Positions 25,792 through 33,948 of a DNA stretch of 53,832 bases are shown piece by piece. Every line of letters starts with the position of its first letter. Positions within the stretch are counted from its first letter, which is position 1. A program made the translations under genes and the position numbers. The DNA is from Bradymonadales bacterium (GTDB taxonomy: Bacteria > Myxococcota > Bradymonadia > REDH01). The notes under the pieces are model-generated. The model was not told the origin of the DNA and searched no databases. It was given only the letters and a program-made list of their open reading frames with translations. The stretch spans positions 1 through 53,832 of the forward strand of contig CANKLS010000003.1 in the NCBI GenBank assembly GCA_947483645.1, written 5' to 3'.

Positions 25792-26786
25792 GGCGGCCCT
25801 GCTGGGGGAGTCGGGTTCTGCGCGGGTCGACCGGCCTGCGCGCTGATAGCGGTGACAGCTCTGATGTGGACCGCCTGCGCGGCGCGGTTGGTCTCATCGA
25901 GATCAAGCGCCTGATCGGCGATCTCTTTGCAGCGCTCGAAGTCTGCGCTGCGGCAAGCTTCGCTTGCGCGGTCCACGAGAATTCGGACCTGTTCCTCGGT
26001 CGGAGGCTGAGGCGCACCGGAGGCTGGAGCGACCGAGGGCTCGGTGGGTGCGAGACCGGGCGCACGGCCGGACGGCGGAGCGACGACCGGCGCGAGAACA
26101 CGATGCATCCGTTGGTAGACGGCGAATCCTAGAAGTGCGACGAACAGTAGGGTCAGGGCTATCACGACGGTGCGAGCCGACGGCCGCTTTGTTGCCGCGT
26201 TCGTCCTTGTCGCGCCACGCCGCGCACCTCCGACCCGAGGCAGGTTCAACCCTGCTGCCTCGCTCATGAGATCGAGCGCAACTTCGTTGGCCGAGGCAGC
26301 GCCTGCGTTCGGCGCCCGCCGTCCTCGGCCGTCCACGCCGCTCTCGCGGGGTGCCGATGGGGAGGCTGCTGCGTCACTCAGCCGCAACGGCGGCGGCTCA
26401 GCCGGCTGCCAGCCATCGGCCTCGGGCAGGCGACCCGCCGCGAGGCGGTCGGGCAGGCGCGAAGGCGCGACAGCAACCTTGGCATCGAAGGCACCGAGCA
26501 CCCTGCCCCACCCCTCTCCGGCAGCCGGCGCTGCGCTGCGCGGGTCAGGCGCCGCCGCTTCGCGCACGACCGCGAGCAGGCCAAAGGCTGCAAGCTGTTC
26601 GACAATGCGAGAGACTTCGCCCCGATCGCCGCTGCGGAGCACCTCCACCTCACCGCGCTGTAGCTCGATGGCGAGCTGCGTCCTGCTGCGGCCGGTGATC
26701 TCGCTCAGCCGCGCGGGCAGCACAACAGCCTCATCTCCCGGACGAGGGGTCACAACGACGACGAGTTGAACAGATTGCGAGGACAT
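25788..26786 (-). CDS. Single-pass membrane protein with cytoplasmic N-terminal domain
   Basis: I do not recognise this gene. The 332-residue product has a small N-terminal alpha/beta domain (residues 1-75, with VQLVVVVTPRPG and RIVEQLAAFGLLAVV). A low-complexity Pro/Ala region runs to about 205. One transmembrane helix at about 207-225 (TVVIALTLLFVALLGFAVY) leads to a Pro-rich linker and a short TPR-like pair near the C-terminus (ASEACRSADFERCKEIADQA). The layout suggests a regulator or adaptor that links cytoplasm and periplasm. It is coupled to the downstream secreted protein by a 4-nt overlap. Confidence 0.65.
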   Translation of the reverse strand: MSSQSVQLVVVVTPRPGDEAVVLPARLSEITGRSRTQLAIELQRGEVEVLRSGDRGEVSRIVEQLAAFGLLAVVREAAAPDPRSAAPAAGEGWGRVLGAFDAKVAVAPSRLPDRLAAGRLPEADGWQPAEPPPLRLSDAAASPSAPRESGVDGRGRRAPNAGAASANEVALDLMSEAAGLNLPRVGGARRGATRTNAATKRPSARTVVIALTLLFVALLGFAVYQRMHRVLAPVVAPPSGRAPGLAPTEPSVAPASGAPQPPTEEQVRILVDRASEACRSADFERCKEIADQALDLDETNRAAQAVHIRAVTAISAQAGRPAQNPTPPAGPP

Positions 26787-26842
26787 TTCGACCCGTAAAG
26801 AGTGCGGTGCAGCTCACCTAGCAGGAGCGGCGGACAGAGACA

Positions 26843-27769
26843 TCAGCCGCGAGAGCCGGCATGTTCAAAGCGGCCGATCGCGCTCGGAACCATGGGGATG
26901 GAGGGCGCGGGGCGGCCGAGCCGTGCCGCGAGGGCGTCGCGCATTACCTCGAGCGGTGCCGCGCGCCCCGTCCAGAGTTCGAACGAGGCCGCTCCCTGAT
27001 GCAGGAGCATCGTTGCGCCATCGAAGGCAGCACGCCCTGTCCAGAGGCTCAGTGGCGAAGCTGCGCTACCGTAGCTGAGGTCGAAGAGTTCGGCGCGGTG
27101 GTCGAGGAGGCGCCACGGCAGACGGGCCTCGTGGCCCCCGCATCGGGCAACACCGCGATCTCCAACGGCGTCTATCACCAGCGCGGCATCTGCAAACGCC
27201 TCCTGCAGCGCCACCAGATCGCCGGGATGTTGGAGCTGCAGGACCTGCCAGCGAGCCCTGTTTTCAGGACGCAGCATCTGCGCGGCACAGAGTGCCCGCG
27301 CGTGCGACGGCGTGCGGTTGATGACCAGCACAGCCGCCGCCCACTGCCCCAGCACGAGGGCCGCGGCGCGCGCGGCGCCACCTGCCCCAAGCAACACCAC
27401 CCGCTGCCCCGCGGAGAGCGCACCATAGGCCGTTAGCATGGCCCACATCCCGTCGGCGTCGGTGTTGAAGGCCTCTGCTCCGCGCGGACCGATGCGCCAG
27501 GTGTTTGCGGCGCCCGCAGCCTGCACCACCTGTGAGCAGACCTTCGCCATCTCATAGGCGACCGTCTTGTAGGGCGCCGTAACGTTCAGCCCTCGGAACC
27601 CCTCTGAGGAGGCTCGACGCAGGAATCCGGGAAGTTCCGACGCCATGAGAGAGCGGGCCTCATAGGTCGGCTGCCAACCCATGGCCTGCAGCGCAGCATT
27701 GTGCATCGCAGGCGAGGCCGAACCGACCACATCTGCACCCACGACTGCGAACCTACCCGCTGCGAACAT
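26843..27769 (-). CDS. aroE: Shikimate dehydrogenase (NADP+)
   Basis: AroE reduces 3-dehydroshikimate to shikimate in aromatic amino acid synthesis. From the ATG at 27769 the protein has 308 residues, slightly longer than the usual 270-290. Substrate motifs are present: VVGADVVGSASPAMHNAA at the start, GLNVTAPYKTVAYEM with the catalytic Lys, and EAFNTDADGM with the catalytic Asp. The nucleotide loop VLLGAGGAARAAAL is intact and a basic NRTPSHAR follows, which fits NADP preference. AAGGTG lies upstream of the ATG. An upstream in-frame ATG at 27994 would overlap ribF on the other strand and is rejected. Confidence 0.92.
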   Translation of the reverse strand: MFAAGRFAVVGADVVGSASPAMHNAALQAMGWQPTYEARSLMASELPGFLRRASSEGFRGLNVTAPYKTVAYEMAKVCSQVVQAAGAANTWRIGPRGAEAFNTDADGMWAMLTAYGALSAGQRVVLLGAGGAARAAALVLGQWAAAVLVINRTPSHARALCAAQMLRPENRARWQVLQLQHPGDLVALQEAFADAALVIDAVGDRGVARCGGHEARLPWRLLDHRAELFDLSYGSAASPLSLWTGRAAFDGATMLLHQGAASFELWTGRAAPLEVMRDALAARLGRPAPSIPMVPSAIGRFEHAGSRG

Positions 27770-27850
27770 CTGGCACCTTGCACGCCGACGGCCTAGATGG
27801 CTGCGGGCACTTGCCCGTCGAGACCCTTCGCCGCACGGAACCCTAAGTCG

Positions 27851-28762
27851 ATGCAATCTTCGAATCAACGAACTGTCGTCACCATCGGTAACTTCGACGG
27901 TGTGCACCTCGGCCACAGGCGCCTCGTCGTTGCAGCGGTGGCGGATGCGTGCGAAGCAGGGGCGAAAGCCGTAGCCGTGACCTTCGAGCCGCACCCTGTG
28001 AGCTTTTTCAAGGGTGTCGCGCCAGAGACCTTCCGGCTTCAGTCACCCGATGGCCGAGATGAGACGCTCACGGGGTTGGGCCTGAGCCGCGTAGATAGGC
28101 TGACCTTTGACGAGGCGCTCACGGCAATGTCGCCCGAAACCTTCGTTGACCTGCTAGTAGCGCGCCATCCTGGGATCGCCCGGGTGCATGTCGGTGAGGA
28201 CTTCCGCTTTGGTAGCGGCCGCGCCGGCGACACGGTGATGCTTAGCGCGCTCGGAGAGGGCAAAGGCTTTACCGTCGCCGTGCACGAGGCTGTTACCCAT
28301 CTCGGTGAGGTCGTCTCTTCGTCACGGGTGCGCGGTGCGCTGCGATCGGCTGACATGGGCCTCGTGGCGGCACTTCTGGGCCGACCCTACGCAATCGCAG
28401 GAGAGATTGCTTCGGGCCACGGTCGCGGCCGAACGCTGGGTGTTCCTACGCTCAACCTCTACCCGCTCGGACACCTGCTGCCTGCGCACGGCGTCTATGT
28501 GGCGACCATCGTTACCTCGGCGCAGTCCATCTCTGCCGTCGCCAACCTTGGGATCCGGCCCACCTTCGCGGACGACCCTCGCATCTCACTCGAGGCCCAC
28601 GCACTCTCAGAGTTCGCAGCCTTCGAAGGGCCGGTAGCGGTCCAACTACACGCCTACCTGCGCCCCGAGCAGCGCTTCGAAGAGGCGCTCGCCCTGCGAG
28701 CCCAGATTGGCATCGACATCGCATCGGCTGCCGCTTGGCACGCAACTCACCCGCGAAGTTAG
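27851..28762 (+). CDS. ribF: Bifunctional riboflavin kinase / FAD synthetase
   Basis: RibF phosphorylates riboflavin to FMN and adenylates FMN to FAD. The 303-residue protein has the nucleotidyltransferase domain first (TIGNFDGVHLGHRRL, FEPHPVSFF, VHVGEDFRFGSGRAGD, SSSRVRGALRSADM). The flavokinase domain follows (GHGRGRTLGVPTLNL with the ATP/Mg PT[N] core, and ANLGIRPTF), with a C-terminal RPEQRFEEALALRAQI. The start at 27851 places the GNFDGVHLGH motif about 13 residues in, as is normal; an ATG at 27797 is also possible. It is divergent from aroE, and its TAG overlaps the stop of the tyrosine-kinase gene. Confidence 0.94.
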   Translation: MQSSNQRTVVTIGNFDGVHLGHRRLVVAAVADACEAGAKAVAVTFEPHPVSFFKGVAPETFRLQSPDGRDETLTGLGLSRVDRLTFDEALTAMSPETFVDLLVARHPGIARVHVGEDFRFGSGRAGDTVMLSALGEGKGFTVAVHEAVTHLGEVVSSSRVRGALRSADMGLVAALLGRPYAIAGEIASGHGRGRTLGVPTLNLYPLGHLLPAHGVYVATIVTSAQSISAVANLGIRPTFADDPRISLEAHALSEFAAFEGPVAVQLHAYLRPEQRFEEALALRAQIGIDIASAAAWHATHPRS

Positions 28763-30996
28763 GCCGCGGAGTCTCCGGCCTTCGCCTTGTCGTCTGGCTG
28801 ACCGTAGTAGGCGCCGTAGTGCCGATAGTAATAGTAGTAGTAGCCACCACGTCGACGCCCTTCGACATCGATCGCATTCAAGACGACGCCGAGAAGGTTG
28901 GCGTTGACACCTCTCAGCAGGTCAACCGCGCGTGCTATCATCTCTCGGCGCGTCGACCCTGAACGTGCGACCAGAACAACGCCGTCCACAGCAGCACCGA
29001 TGATGGCCGCGTCGGTAACAGGTACCACGGGCGGCGAGTCGAACACGACCAATCCGAACCGCTCGGTGAGTTCGGAAATCAGCTCACGGAACCTGTCAGA
29101 CTGAAGCAGCTCCGCCGGGTTCTCGGGGACAGCTCCGCAAGGAATGATAAAGAGGTCGGGGACGCGCGTGGCTTGGATGACTTCGTCCAACGAGGCCTCG
29201 CCCATGAGCACACTGGAGAGCCCAAGCCCGCCGTCCAGACCGAAAATCTTGTGAAGGCGGGGCTTACGCATGTCGCCGTCGATCAGAACAACCGGACTGC
29301 CAGACTGTGCCATCACCGCGGCAAGGCTGACCGAGGCAGTCGTCTTACCCTCCCGAGGCCCCGCCGAGGTGACGAGGATGGAGCGCAACGGCTGCTCTGA
29401 GCCCATGAAGATAAGGTTGGTTCGGATGGACCGACAGGATTCCGCCATTGTCGACTTCGGAAAATCGATAGCAAAGGTGTCGGGCTCAAAATCTTCGCCC
29501 TTTGCGGGTGCGCGCGAGGAGCGCCGGTTGGCTTTCCCGCGCGAGATGATGGGCAAGAAGCCGAGGGCCGTAACGCCGATGAGTCGCTCGAGCTCGCCGA
29601 CCGAACGGACCGAAGTGTCCATTGTCTCGACAAGATAGGCGAACCCGAAGGCGAGCAACACGCCCACAACCAAGGAAGCCAGCATCGAGTAGCCAAACTT
29701 TGGAAAGACGGGCCTGCCGTTATCGGTCGCTCGTTCAACGACCGCCACGCGGTTCTGCTGAAGCATACGCGCGATCTCGACCTCTTTGAGCCGGCGCTCA
29801 ATCATGCGGTAAAGTTCTCTGTCTGACGCAGCCGAAGAGACGAGACCGTTATAGGTCAGCTCGTCCTGCCCCATCGCGAGCGCCTCGGAGCGGGTCTGAT
29901 CGAGGCGGGCGCGAAGTTCAGCAACGCGCTTGTCTGCCTGCGTTAGCTGCGACTCAACTGCACGCATGGAGTTTCGGACCTCGCGCAGGAGCATCAAGCG
30001 GACCTGGGCGTACTGTTGCTTCACCAAGGCTAGCTGCGGGTGGCCATCAAGGTAGGTTGCCTCGAACCTGGTGCGCTCCACGCTGAGATCAACCAGACGA
30101 ATCTTGAGGCCTTCGATGAGCTCCGACGAAATGACACCTTGAACTGCGGCATCGAGTAGCGCCTCGTCGGTCTTCACAGCCCGATGCTGCTCGGCAGCTA
30201 CGCGCAACCCGCGCGCATCTGACTCGGCCTGGAAGAGCTGTCCACTCAGCTCTCCGAGTGCCTCACCCGTGAGGTTCTGTTTGTCGTCGAGCGAGATGGA
30301 GAGAATGTTTCGCTCTTTGCGAAAATCGTAAACCGCGGTCTCTGAGGCGGAGAGCTGCTTGCCGAGATCCTCGTACTGTTGCCGAAGCCAGGCTGCCGAA
30401 CTCTCCGAAACATCGAGCCGACGCTTGACCCGCTGGTCGATGTAGACTTCCGCAACCGTGTTCGCGATCTGGGTGGCAAGTCTAGGAGACGAGGCGCGCG
30501 CGTGAATACGCAGGAGCGAGGACTCGAACACCGGCTCGATGGTGATGGCACCCATCACGCCAGCGGCTGCGTCGGCCCGCCCGAGCGCCTCGCGGAGAGC
30601 GGCAGGGTCCTTGACATCTGACAGGCCGACAAAGGCGGCGTTCTCTCGGAGCGCGAGCCGATTGGCGACATCTTCAGCGACGGCACGGCCTGCGATGACG
30701 CGATACTGCGACTCGAAATTCATGCGCAGCTCGCGCGCCCCCCGGGCTCCACCCTGGCCATCGAGTCCCGCCGACATACTGCCAAGGACATTGGGGGACT
30801 CGGTGTCGAGATCGAGGAGCGCCGTCGAGCGGTACTGCGGCGAGAGGGTCCGCAGGTAGAGGAAGGTGCCGAGCATGGAGATGGCTACGACGGCTACCGT
30901 GAGCCAAAGGTGCCGGAGAATGAGTCCGAGGTAGTCGACCTGCGATGCGGTCGAAGACTCGACGGAGGTGCGTGGCTGTGTCCCTTCGCTGCTCAT
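28759..30996 (-). CDS. Polysaccharide co-polymerase with BY-kinase domain (Wzc-like tyrosine autokinase)
   Basis: Wzc-type proteins control chain length and export of surface polysaccharide through cycles of tyrosine phosphorylation. From the ATG at 30996 (GAGG upstream) the protein has 745 residues: a Wzz domain with the first membrane helix near 30-48, a periplasmic coiled coil to about 430, and a second helix near 445-465. The kinase has Walker A GPREGKTT near 542, A' VVLIDGDMRKPR near 570 and B LVVFDSPPVV near 650. The tail carries nine tyrosines in GGYYYYYYRHYGAYYG, the expected autophosphorylation cluster. It is the last gene of the export operon, 7 bp after the Wza-like gene; no phosphatase gene is in view. 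Confidence 0.92.
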   Translation of the reverse strand: MSSEGTQPRTSVESSTASQVDYLGLILRHLWLTVAVVAISMLGTFLYLRTLSPQYRSTALLDLDTESPNVLGSMSAGLDGQGGARGARELRMNFESQYRVIAGRAVAEDVANRLALRENAAFVGLSDVKDPAALREALGRADAAAGVMGAITIEPVFESSLLRIHARASSPRLATQIANTVAEVYIDQRVKRRLDVSESSAAWLRQQYEDLGKQLSASETAVYDFRKERNILSISLDDKQNLTGEALGELSGQLFQAESDARGLRVAAEQHRAVKTDEALLDAAVQGVISSELIEGLKIRLVDLSVERTRFEATYLDGHPQLALVKQQYAQVRLMLLREVRNSMRAVESQLTQADKRVAELRARLDQTRSEALAMGQDELTYNGLVSSAASDRELYRMIERRLKEVEIARMLQQNRVAVVERATDNGRPVFPKFGYSMLASLVVGVLLAFGFAYLVETMDTSVRSVGELERLIGVTALGFLPIISRGKANRRSSRAPAKGEDFEPDTFAIDFPKSTMAESCRSIRTNLIFMGSEQPLRSILVTSAGPREGKTTASVSLAAVMAQSGSPVVLIDGDMRKPRLHKIFGLDGGLGLSSVLMGEASLDEVIQATRVPDLFIIPCGAVPENPAELLQSDRFRELISELTERFGLVVFDSPPVVPVTDAAIIGAAVDGVVLVARSGSTRREMIARAVDLLRGVNANLLGVVLNAIDVEGRRRGGYYYYYYRHYGAYYGQPDDKAKAGDSAA

Positions 30997-31003
30997 TTCG
31001 ACC

Positions 31004-31600
31004 TCAATTGAGCAGTTGGAAGGTTGGGACGAAGACAACGTCTCCTGGCCAGAGAAGCAGGTTGGGCACCCGCCCCTTCATGATCTCCTGCAGGGGGACC
31101 TCAAGCTTGATCTGCCGCCCGTCTACCATCCTCGTGACAAGCACATCGCCACTGGCGTTGGTTGCATCGATGCCCTTGGCCGCCGCCACCGCGTCGACGA
31201 CCGTCAGCCCCGGCGTGTAGGGAAAGTTACCTGGCGAGACGACTTGGCCCACGACGGAGATGCGTCGAGACCGCATCTCGATGAGCGAACAGGTGACAAG
31301 TGGCGCCTTTAAAACCGTCGCCGCAAGACGCTCCGTGAGGTCTTCCTCGAGTTCAGCGCAGGTGCGCCCCTGAGCGGTAACCGTCCCAACGAGCGGGAAC
31401 CGGATGACGCCCAGTTCGTTCACAGCGAAGTCGCCGCCGAGGTCTGCCTGCCCAAACACCTTGATGGCGAACGAGTCGCCCACGCCTAAGCGGCCCGGGT
31501 CTTGGAACTGCCACGATCGCTCTGCCCACTCCAGATAGGAGTCCGAAACAGCGGGGTGACAGGCACCCAGAAGCAAGAGGCTCAAGGTAAGGCGGCGCAT
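31004..31600 (-). CDS. Polysaccharide export lipoprotein (Wza/PES type, short)
   Basis: Wza-type proteins form the outer-membrane channel for capsule or exopolysaccharide. The 198-residue product has a lipoprotein signal (LLLGAC, Cys14). A polysaccharide-export domain starts near LGVGDSFAIKVFGQADLGG, and one SLBB-like domain follows (ISVVGQVVSPGNFPYTPGL). The last segment (LWPGDVVFVPTF) is the usual start of the final strand before the C-terminal barrel helix. That helix is absent, so the protein is about half the length of Wza and needs a separate pore; the beta-barrel protein encoded upstream could provide it. Its stop lies 7 bp before the BY-kinase start. Confidence 0.87.
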   Translation of the reverse strand: MRRLTLSLLLLGACHPAVSDSYLEWAERSWQFQDPGRLGVGDSFAIKVFGQADLGGDFAVNELGVIRFPLVGTVTAQGRTCAELEEDLTERLAATVLKAPLVTCSLIEMRSRRISVVGQVVSPGNFPYTPGLTVVDAVAAAKGIDATNASGDVLVTRMVDGRQIKLEVPLQEIMKGRVPNLLLWPGDVVFVPTFQLLN

Positions 31601-31665
31601 CGGAACGAACTCTCAACAGACGACCGAAGCCTTGGCGGGCCCTACGGCACACGCGCAGCATCAAA

Positions 31666-33012
31666 TCAGTACTTCAGGTCGACGGTAAAGAAGGCCTGAT
31701 GCCGCGTAAACTCGTTGATCTGCGTCAGGTCGCCAGCGGTGATAAGGTCACCCGCATCGCCAACCCCAACTCCGGTAGCATCGACGGAGCCCTCTGCAGA
31801 GCCAGACCTCGTCTCGAAGATATACTTGAAACCAGCCAAGACGCCCTTCGCCACCTTGAATCCAACCCGGCCCTCCGCGCTCGCGACCAGATCGGTGGTC
31901 GTGGTGACGAGGGGGTCCTGCTGGTCGGGGCCAAAGTTGCGGAAGGATGCCGCAACACGCGCAGAAGCGTCGAACAGTTGATCGCTTGTCCCATACTTCA
32001 CCGAGACCCGATCAAACTGGACCCAAGAGTACCGAGCCGTATCAGCGAAGTCGCGGAGATACTCAAACGAGAGCGTGTTTCGCCGAGAGAGGTAATAGGT
32101 CGCGCGCGCGTTGCCGACGAAGGCCGACGGATTGTCGATGGAGCCGTACTCTACGAATGCGGTGCCAAGTTCGGCTGCTACTTCGAGCTGCGCAGAGAGA
32201 AGAGTCTCGCCGCCGACGAAGAGCCGGATGGGCGTGGTGTTGATGTTGCTGAGCTCAATGCCGGAACCCTCGCCTGAGCCTTCACCAACTCCCACAATGG
32301 AAGACGCTTGTTCGAAGACATTGTCCTCGACGGTCGCAACGAAGGTAGCAGCCGTGCGGGGCAGGAAGTTGTACCGAAGCTCACCGCGGCCCTTGCCGAC
32401 ACCCTTGTCTCGGAAGTCGTAGCCGTCCCCATTGGAGTATTGGTGGAAGCCGTAAGACCCCTTCGCAAGGGCACTGAAACCTAAGCGGGCCTTGGCGGCG
32501 GAACCGCCTGGGTGGAAGCCAAGTTCGGCGCCCGCCTCGTTCGAAACAGCTGTAATCGGCCCACCAGCCGGGCTCGGATTGGGCGGAGAAGAGATCCGAA
32601 CCTGGTCCGAGGGGGTGAAGGAGAACGCGCCACCCGGATTGAACTTGAGGGCGAAGACACCGCCGAAATCTGGCGCGGACTGGTCCTGTTGCCCATCGGG
32701 AACAAGCAGATATTGACGCCAGCCCAGACCCGCACCTGCGTTGACCTGCATGAGGCCCGACGCCGGCGTCGAGAGATTCAACGAAGGCTTCAGGTTGACC
32801 TGCGCAACCGAACCCTCGGACCCAGAGTTCGCCTGAACGTTGGAATTGAAGCCGAACTCGGTGCCGAGACGTGCGTCAAGCTTCAGGGCCCCGACACGCA
32901 AACCTTCACCAGCAGCATTGGCTTCGCCAGCTCCTAAGACAGCGGCAACTGCCAACAGAAGCAACGAAGTCCATTGACTGCCCGAGGCAGCCCTTCCCGC
33001 AAAATCCTTCAT
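31666..33012 (-). CDS. Outer-membrane beta-barrel protein of the export operon
   Basis: The 448-residue product has a Sec signal (SLLLLAVAAVLGAGEANA) and a mature part of alternating amphipathic strands. It ends in FFTVDLKY with an aromatic last residue, the mark recognised by the BAM complex. Its place between a secreted protein and the short Wza-like lipoprotein resembles Wzp/EpsX-type barrels of myxobacterial exopolysaccharide loci, which appear to form the outer pore in place of the Wza C-terminal helix. Its ATG overlaps the stop of the upstream gene by 4 nt. Sequence identity to a named family could not be tested. Confidence 0.8.
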   Translation of the reverse strand: MKDFAGRAASGSQWTSLLLLAVAAVLGAGEANAAGEGLRVGALKLDARLGTEFGFNSNVQANSGSEGSVAQVNLKPSLNLSTPASGLMQVNAGAGLGWRQYLLVPDGQQDQSAPDFGGVFALKFNPGGAFSFTPSDQVRISSPPNPSPAGGPITAVSNEAGAELGFHPGGSAAKARLGFSALAKGSYGFHQYSNGDGYDFRDKGVGKGRGELRYNFLPRTAATFVATVEDNVFEQASSIVGVGEGSGEGSGIELSNINTTPIRLFVGGETLLSAQLEVAAELGTAFVEYGSIDNPSAFVGNARATYYLSRRNTLSFEYLRDFADTARYSWVQFDRVSVKYGTSDQLFDASARVAASFRNFGPDQQDPLVTTTTDLVASAEGRVGFKVAKGVLAGFKYIFETRSGSAEGSVDATGVGVGDAGDLITAGDLTQINEFTRHQAFFTVDLKY

Positions 33013-33608
33013 GGCGTTACCGCGGGGCTCGTGACGACATCCGAGGTCGCAGGGTCTTCGATACTGTCACCATCCGGCACGAACTCTTCGGGAGAAAAGC
33101 CTTCCTCCGTCTCTTCGTCACCCTGTAAACCGCCAAGACCGGAGAGTCCGCCAGACGAAGTCTCGTCGTCGGGGACGCCGTCGCCGTTGGCATCAACGCC
33201 ACCGCTTGCAGCACCACCCGCCTCGCAGGCAGATGCCGCGGCGGCGGCTACTTTTGCGTTCCTGTTGGCAAGCAGAAGCAGTTCCAACTGTCCCTGCGCA
33301 GTTCCAGAGTCCCCACCGCTCACAGCCGCGGTGAGTGAGTTAAACGCTGCACTCCCAGACGACTCGTATTGACTCAGCGTCTGTACGACCTGGTTAAGGC
33401 AGCTCGCAACGGACACCTGCGGTGGCTGCGCGGCTTCGGATGCACTCGCCCGCAAACCTGCGTCTGAAATCAGGGAACGAATCTCCTCGAGAAGAACTTC
33501 GCCCTGGGCAAGCGCCGAGCCGCCTGAAGTTTGGCCGCTGGCCGGACCGCTAGCTGAAAGCAAACCGCCCGAAAGGACAAGAAGCGAGACGAAAGACTTG
33601 CTCCACAT
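33009..33608 (-). CDS. Secreted protein with C-terminal calcium-binding-like repeat, first gene of export operon
   Basis: From the ATG at 33608 (GAGGTG upstream) the product has 199 residues and a Sec signal peptide (SFVSLLVLSGGLLSASG, cleavage near SGQ). The middle is helical and Ala-rich with two cysteines. The C-terminal third is acidic and low in complexity. It contains DANGDGVPDDE, the Asp-rich loop of thrombospondin type-3/EF-hand-like calcium repeats. The family is not recognised. As the leader gene of the export operon it may be an exported accessory or matrix protein. It is coupled to the barrel gene by ATGA. Confidence 0.72.
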   Translation of the reverse strand: MWSKSFVSLLVLSGGLLSASGPASGQTSGGSALAQGEVLLEEIRSLISDAGLRASASEAAQPPQVSVASCLNQVVQTLSQYESSGSAAFNSLTAAVSGGDSGTAQGQLELLLLANRNAKVAAAAASACEAGGAASGGVDANGDGVPDDETSSGGLSGLGGLQGDEETEEGFSPEEFVPDGDSIEDPATSDVVTSPAVTP

Positions 33609-33646
33609 TGAACACCTCAGCGCAAAGAGGCCAATACACCCTGAAC

Positions 33647-33675
33647 AGTCTACCCAAGACACCATATGCTGTCAA
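33647..33675 (-). promoter_or_regulatory. Sigma-70-type promoter of the exopolysaccharide export operon
   Basis: On the minus strand TTGACA (33670-33675) is followed after 17 nt by TAGACT (33647-33652), a 4/6 match to TATAAT. Initiation near 33640 would give a leader of about 32 nt before the ATG at 33608. The perfect -35, standard spacing and AT-rich surroundings in a GC-rich window make it credible. Confidence 0.62.
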
Positions 33676-33748
33676 AGAAAATTGTCGCTCCAGGGCATGT
33701 GTGACGCTTCGCGTTATCAACATAAATTCATCCAGATAGTCCGCTCGG

Positions 33749-33821
33749 CCGCCTGCGAAAGATCCGGTAGCGACGCTGACGCGCCTTACCCGCAATCAAG
33801 AAGTCCGCCGGCGAAAGATCC
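33749..33821. repeat. 17-bp direct repeat upstream of the export promoter (possible regulator sites)
   Basis: CCGCCTGCGAAAGATCC at 33749-33765 and CCGCCGGCGAAAGATCC at 33805-33821 differ at one base and are 56 bp apart. They lie about 110 and 165 bp upstream of the predicted start of the export operon. Repeated sites at this distance suit an activator such as an enhancer-binding protein or response regulator. The two copies fall in different reading frames, so they are not a protein repeat. Confidence 0.5.
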
Positions 33822-33948
33822 ATCGTCCGGGCCGCAGGGGCCAACTCGGTACCGAGCCCGCACTGCACGCTAGCAACGCAGGTGAGAAGGCGATCGGAGG
33901 ACGCAGCCAGCATCCGCGCCGGCCCCCTCAAAGGTCAGGCCTGTGAGT

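Larger units (their letters stand above)
33609..33948. other. Regulatory gap between the Glt-like and export operons
   Basis: This 340-bp stretch has no convincing gene. It holds the export operon promoter (33647-33675) and a 17-bp direct repeat (33749-33821). A 67-codon minus-strand frame at 33728-33931 exists but has no ribosome site or family signature. No clear intrinsic terminator was found for the Glt-like operon that ends at 33949, so read-through into the export operon is possible. Confidence 0.6.

Noticed and set aside
27770..27994. Extension of aroE to an upstream ATG
   Set aside because: Adds 75 Arg-rich residues, overlaps ribF on the other strand, and the ATG at 27769 has AAGGTG and a normal AroE N-terminus.
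33728..33931. 67-codon minus-strand frame in the regulatory gap
   Set aside because: No ribosome site, basic low-quality composition, and it covers the repeated 17-bp sites in different frames.
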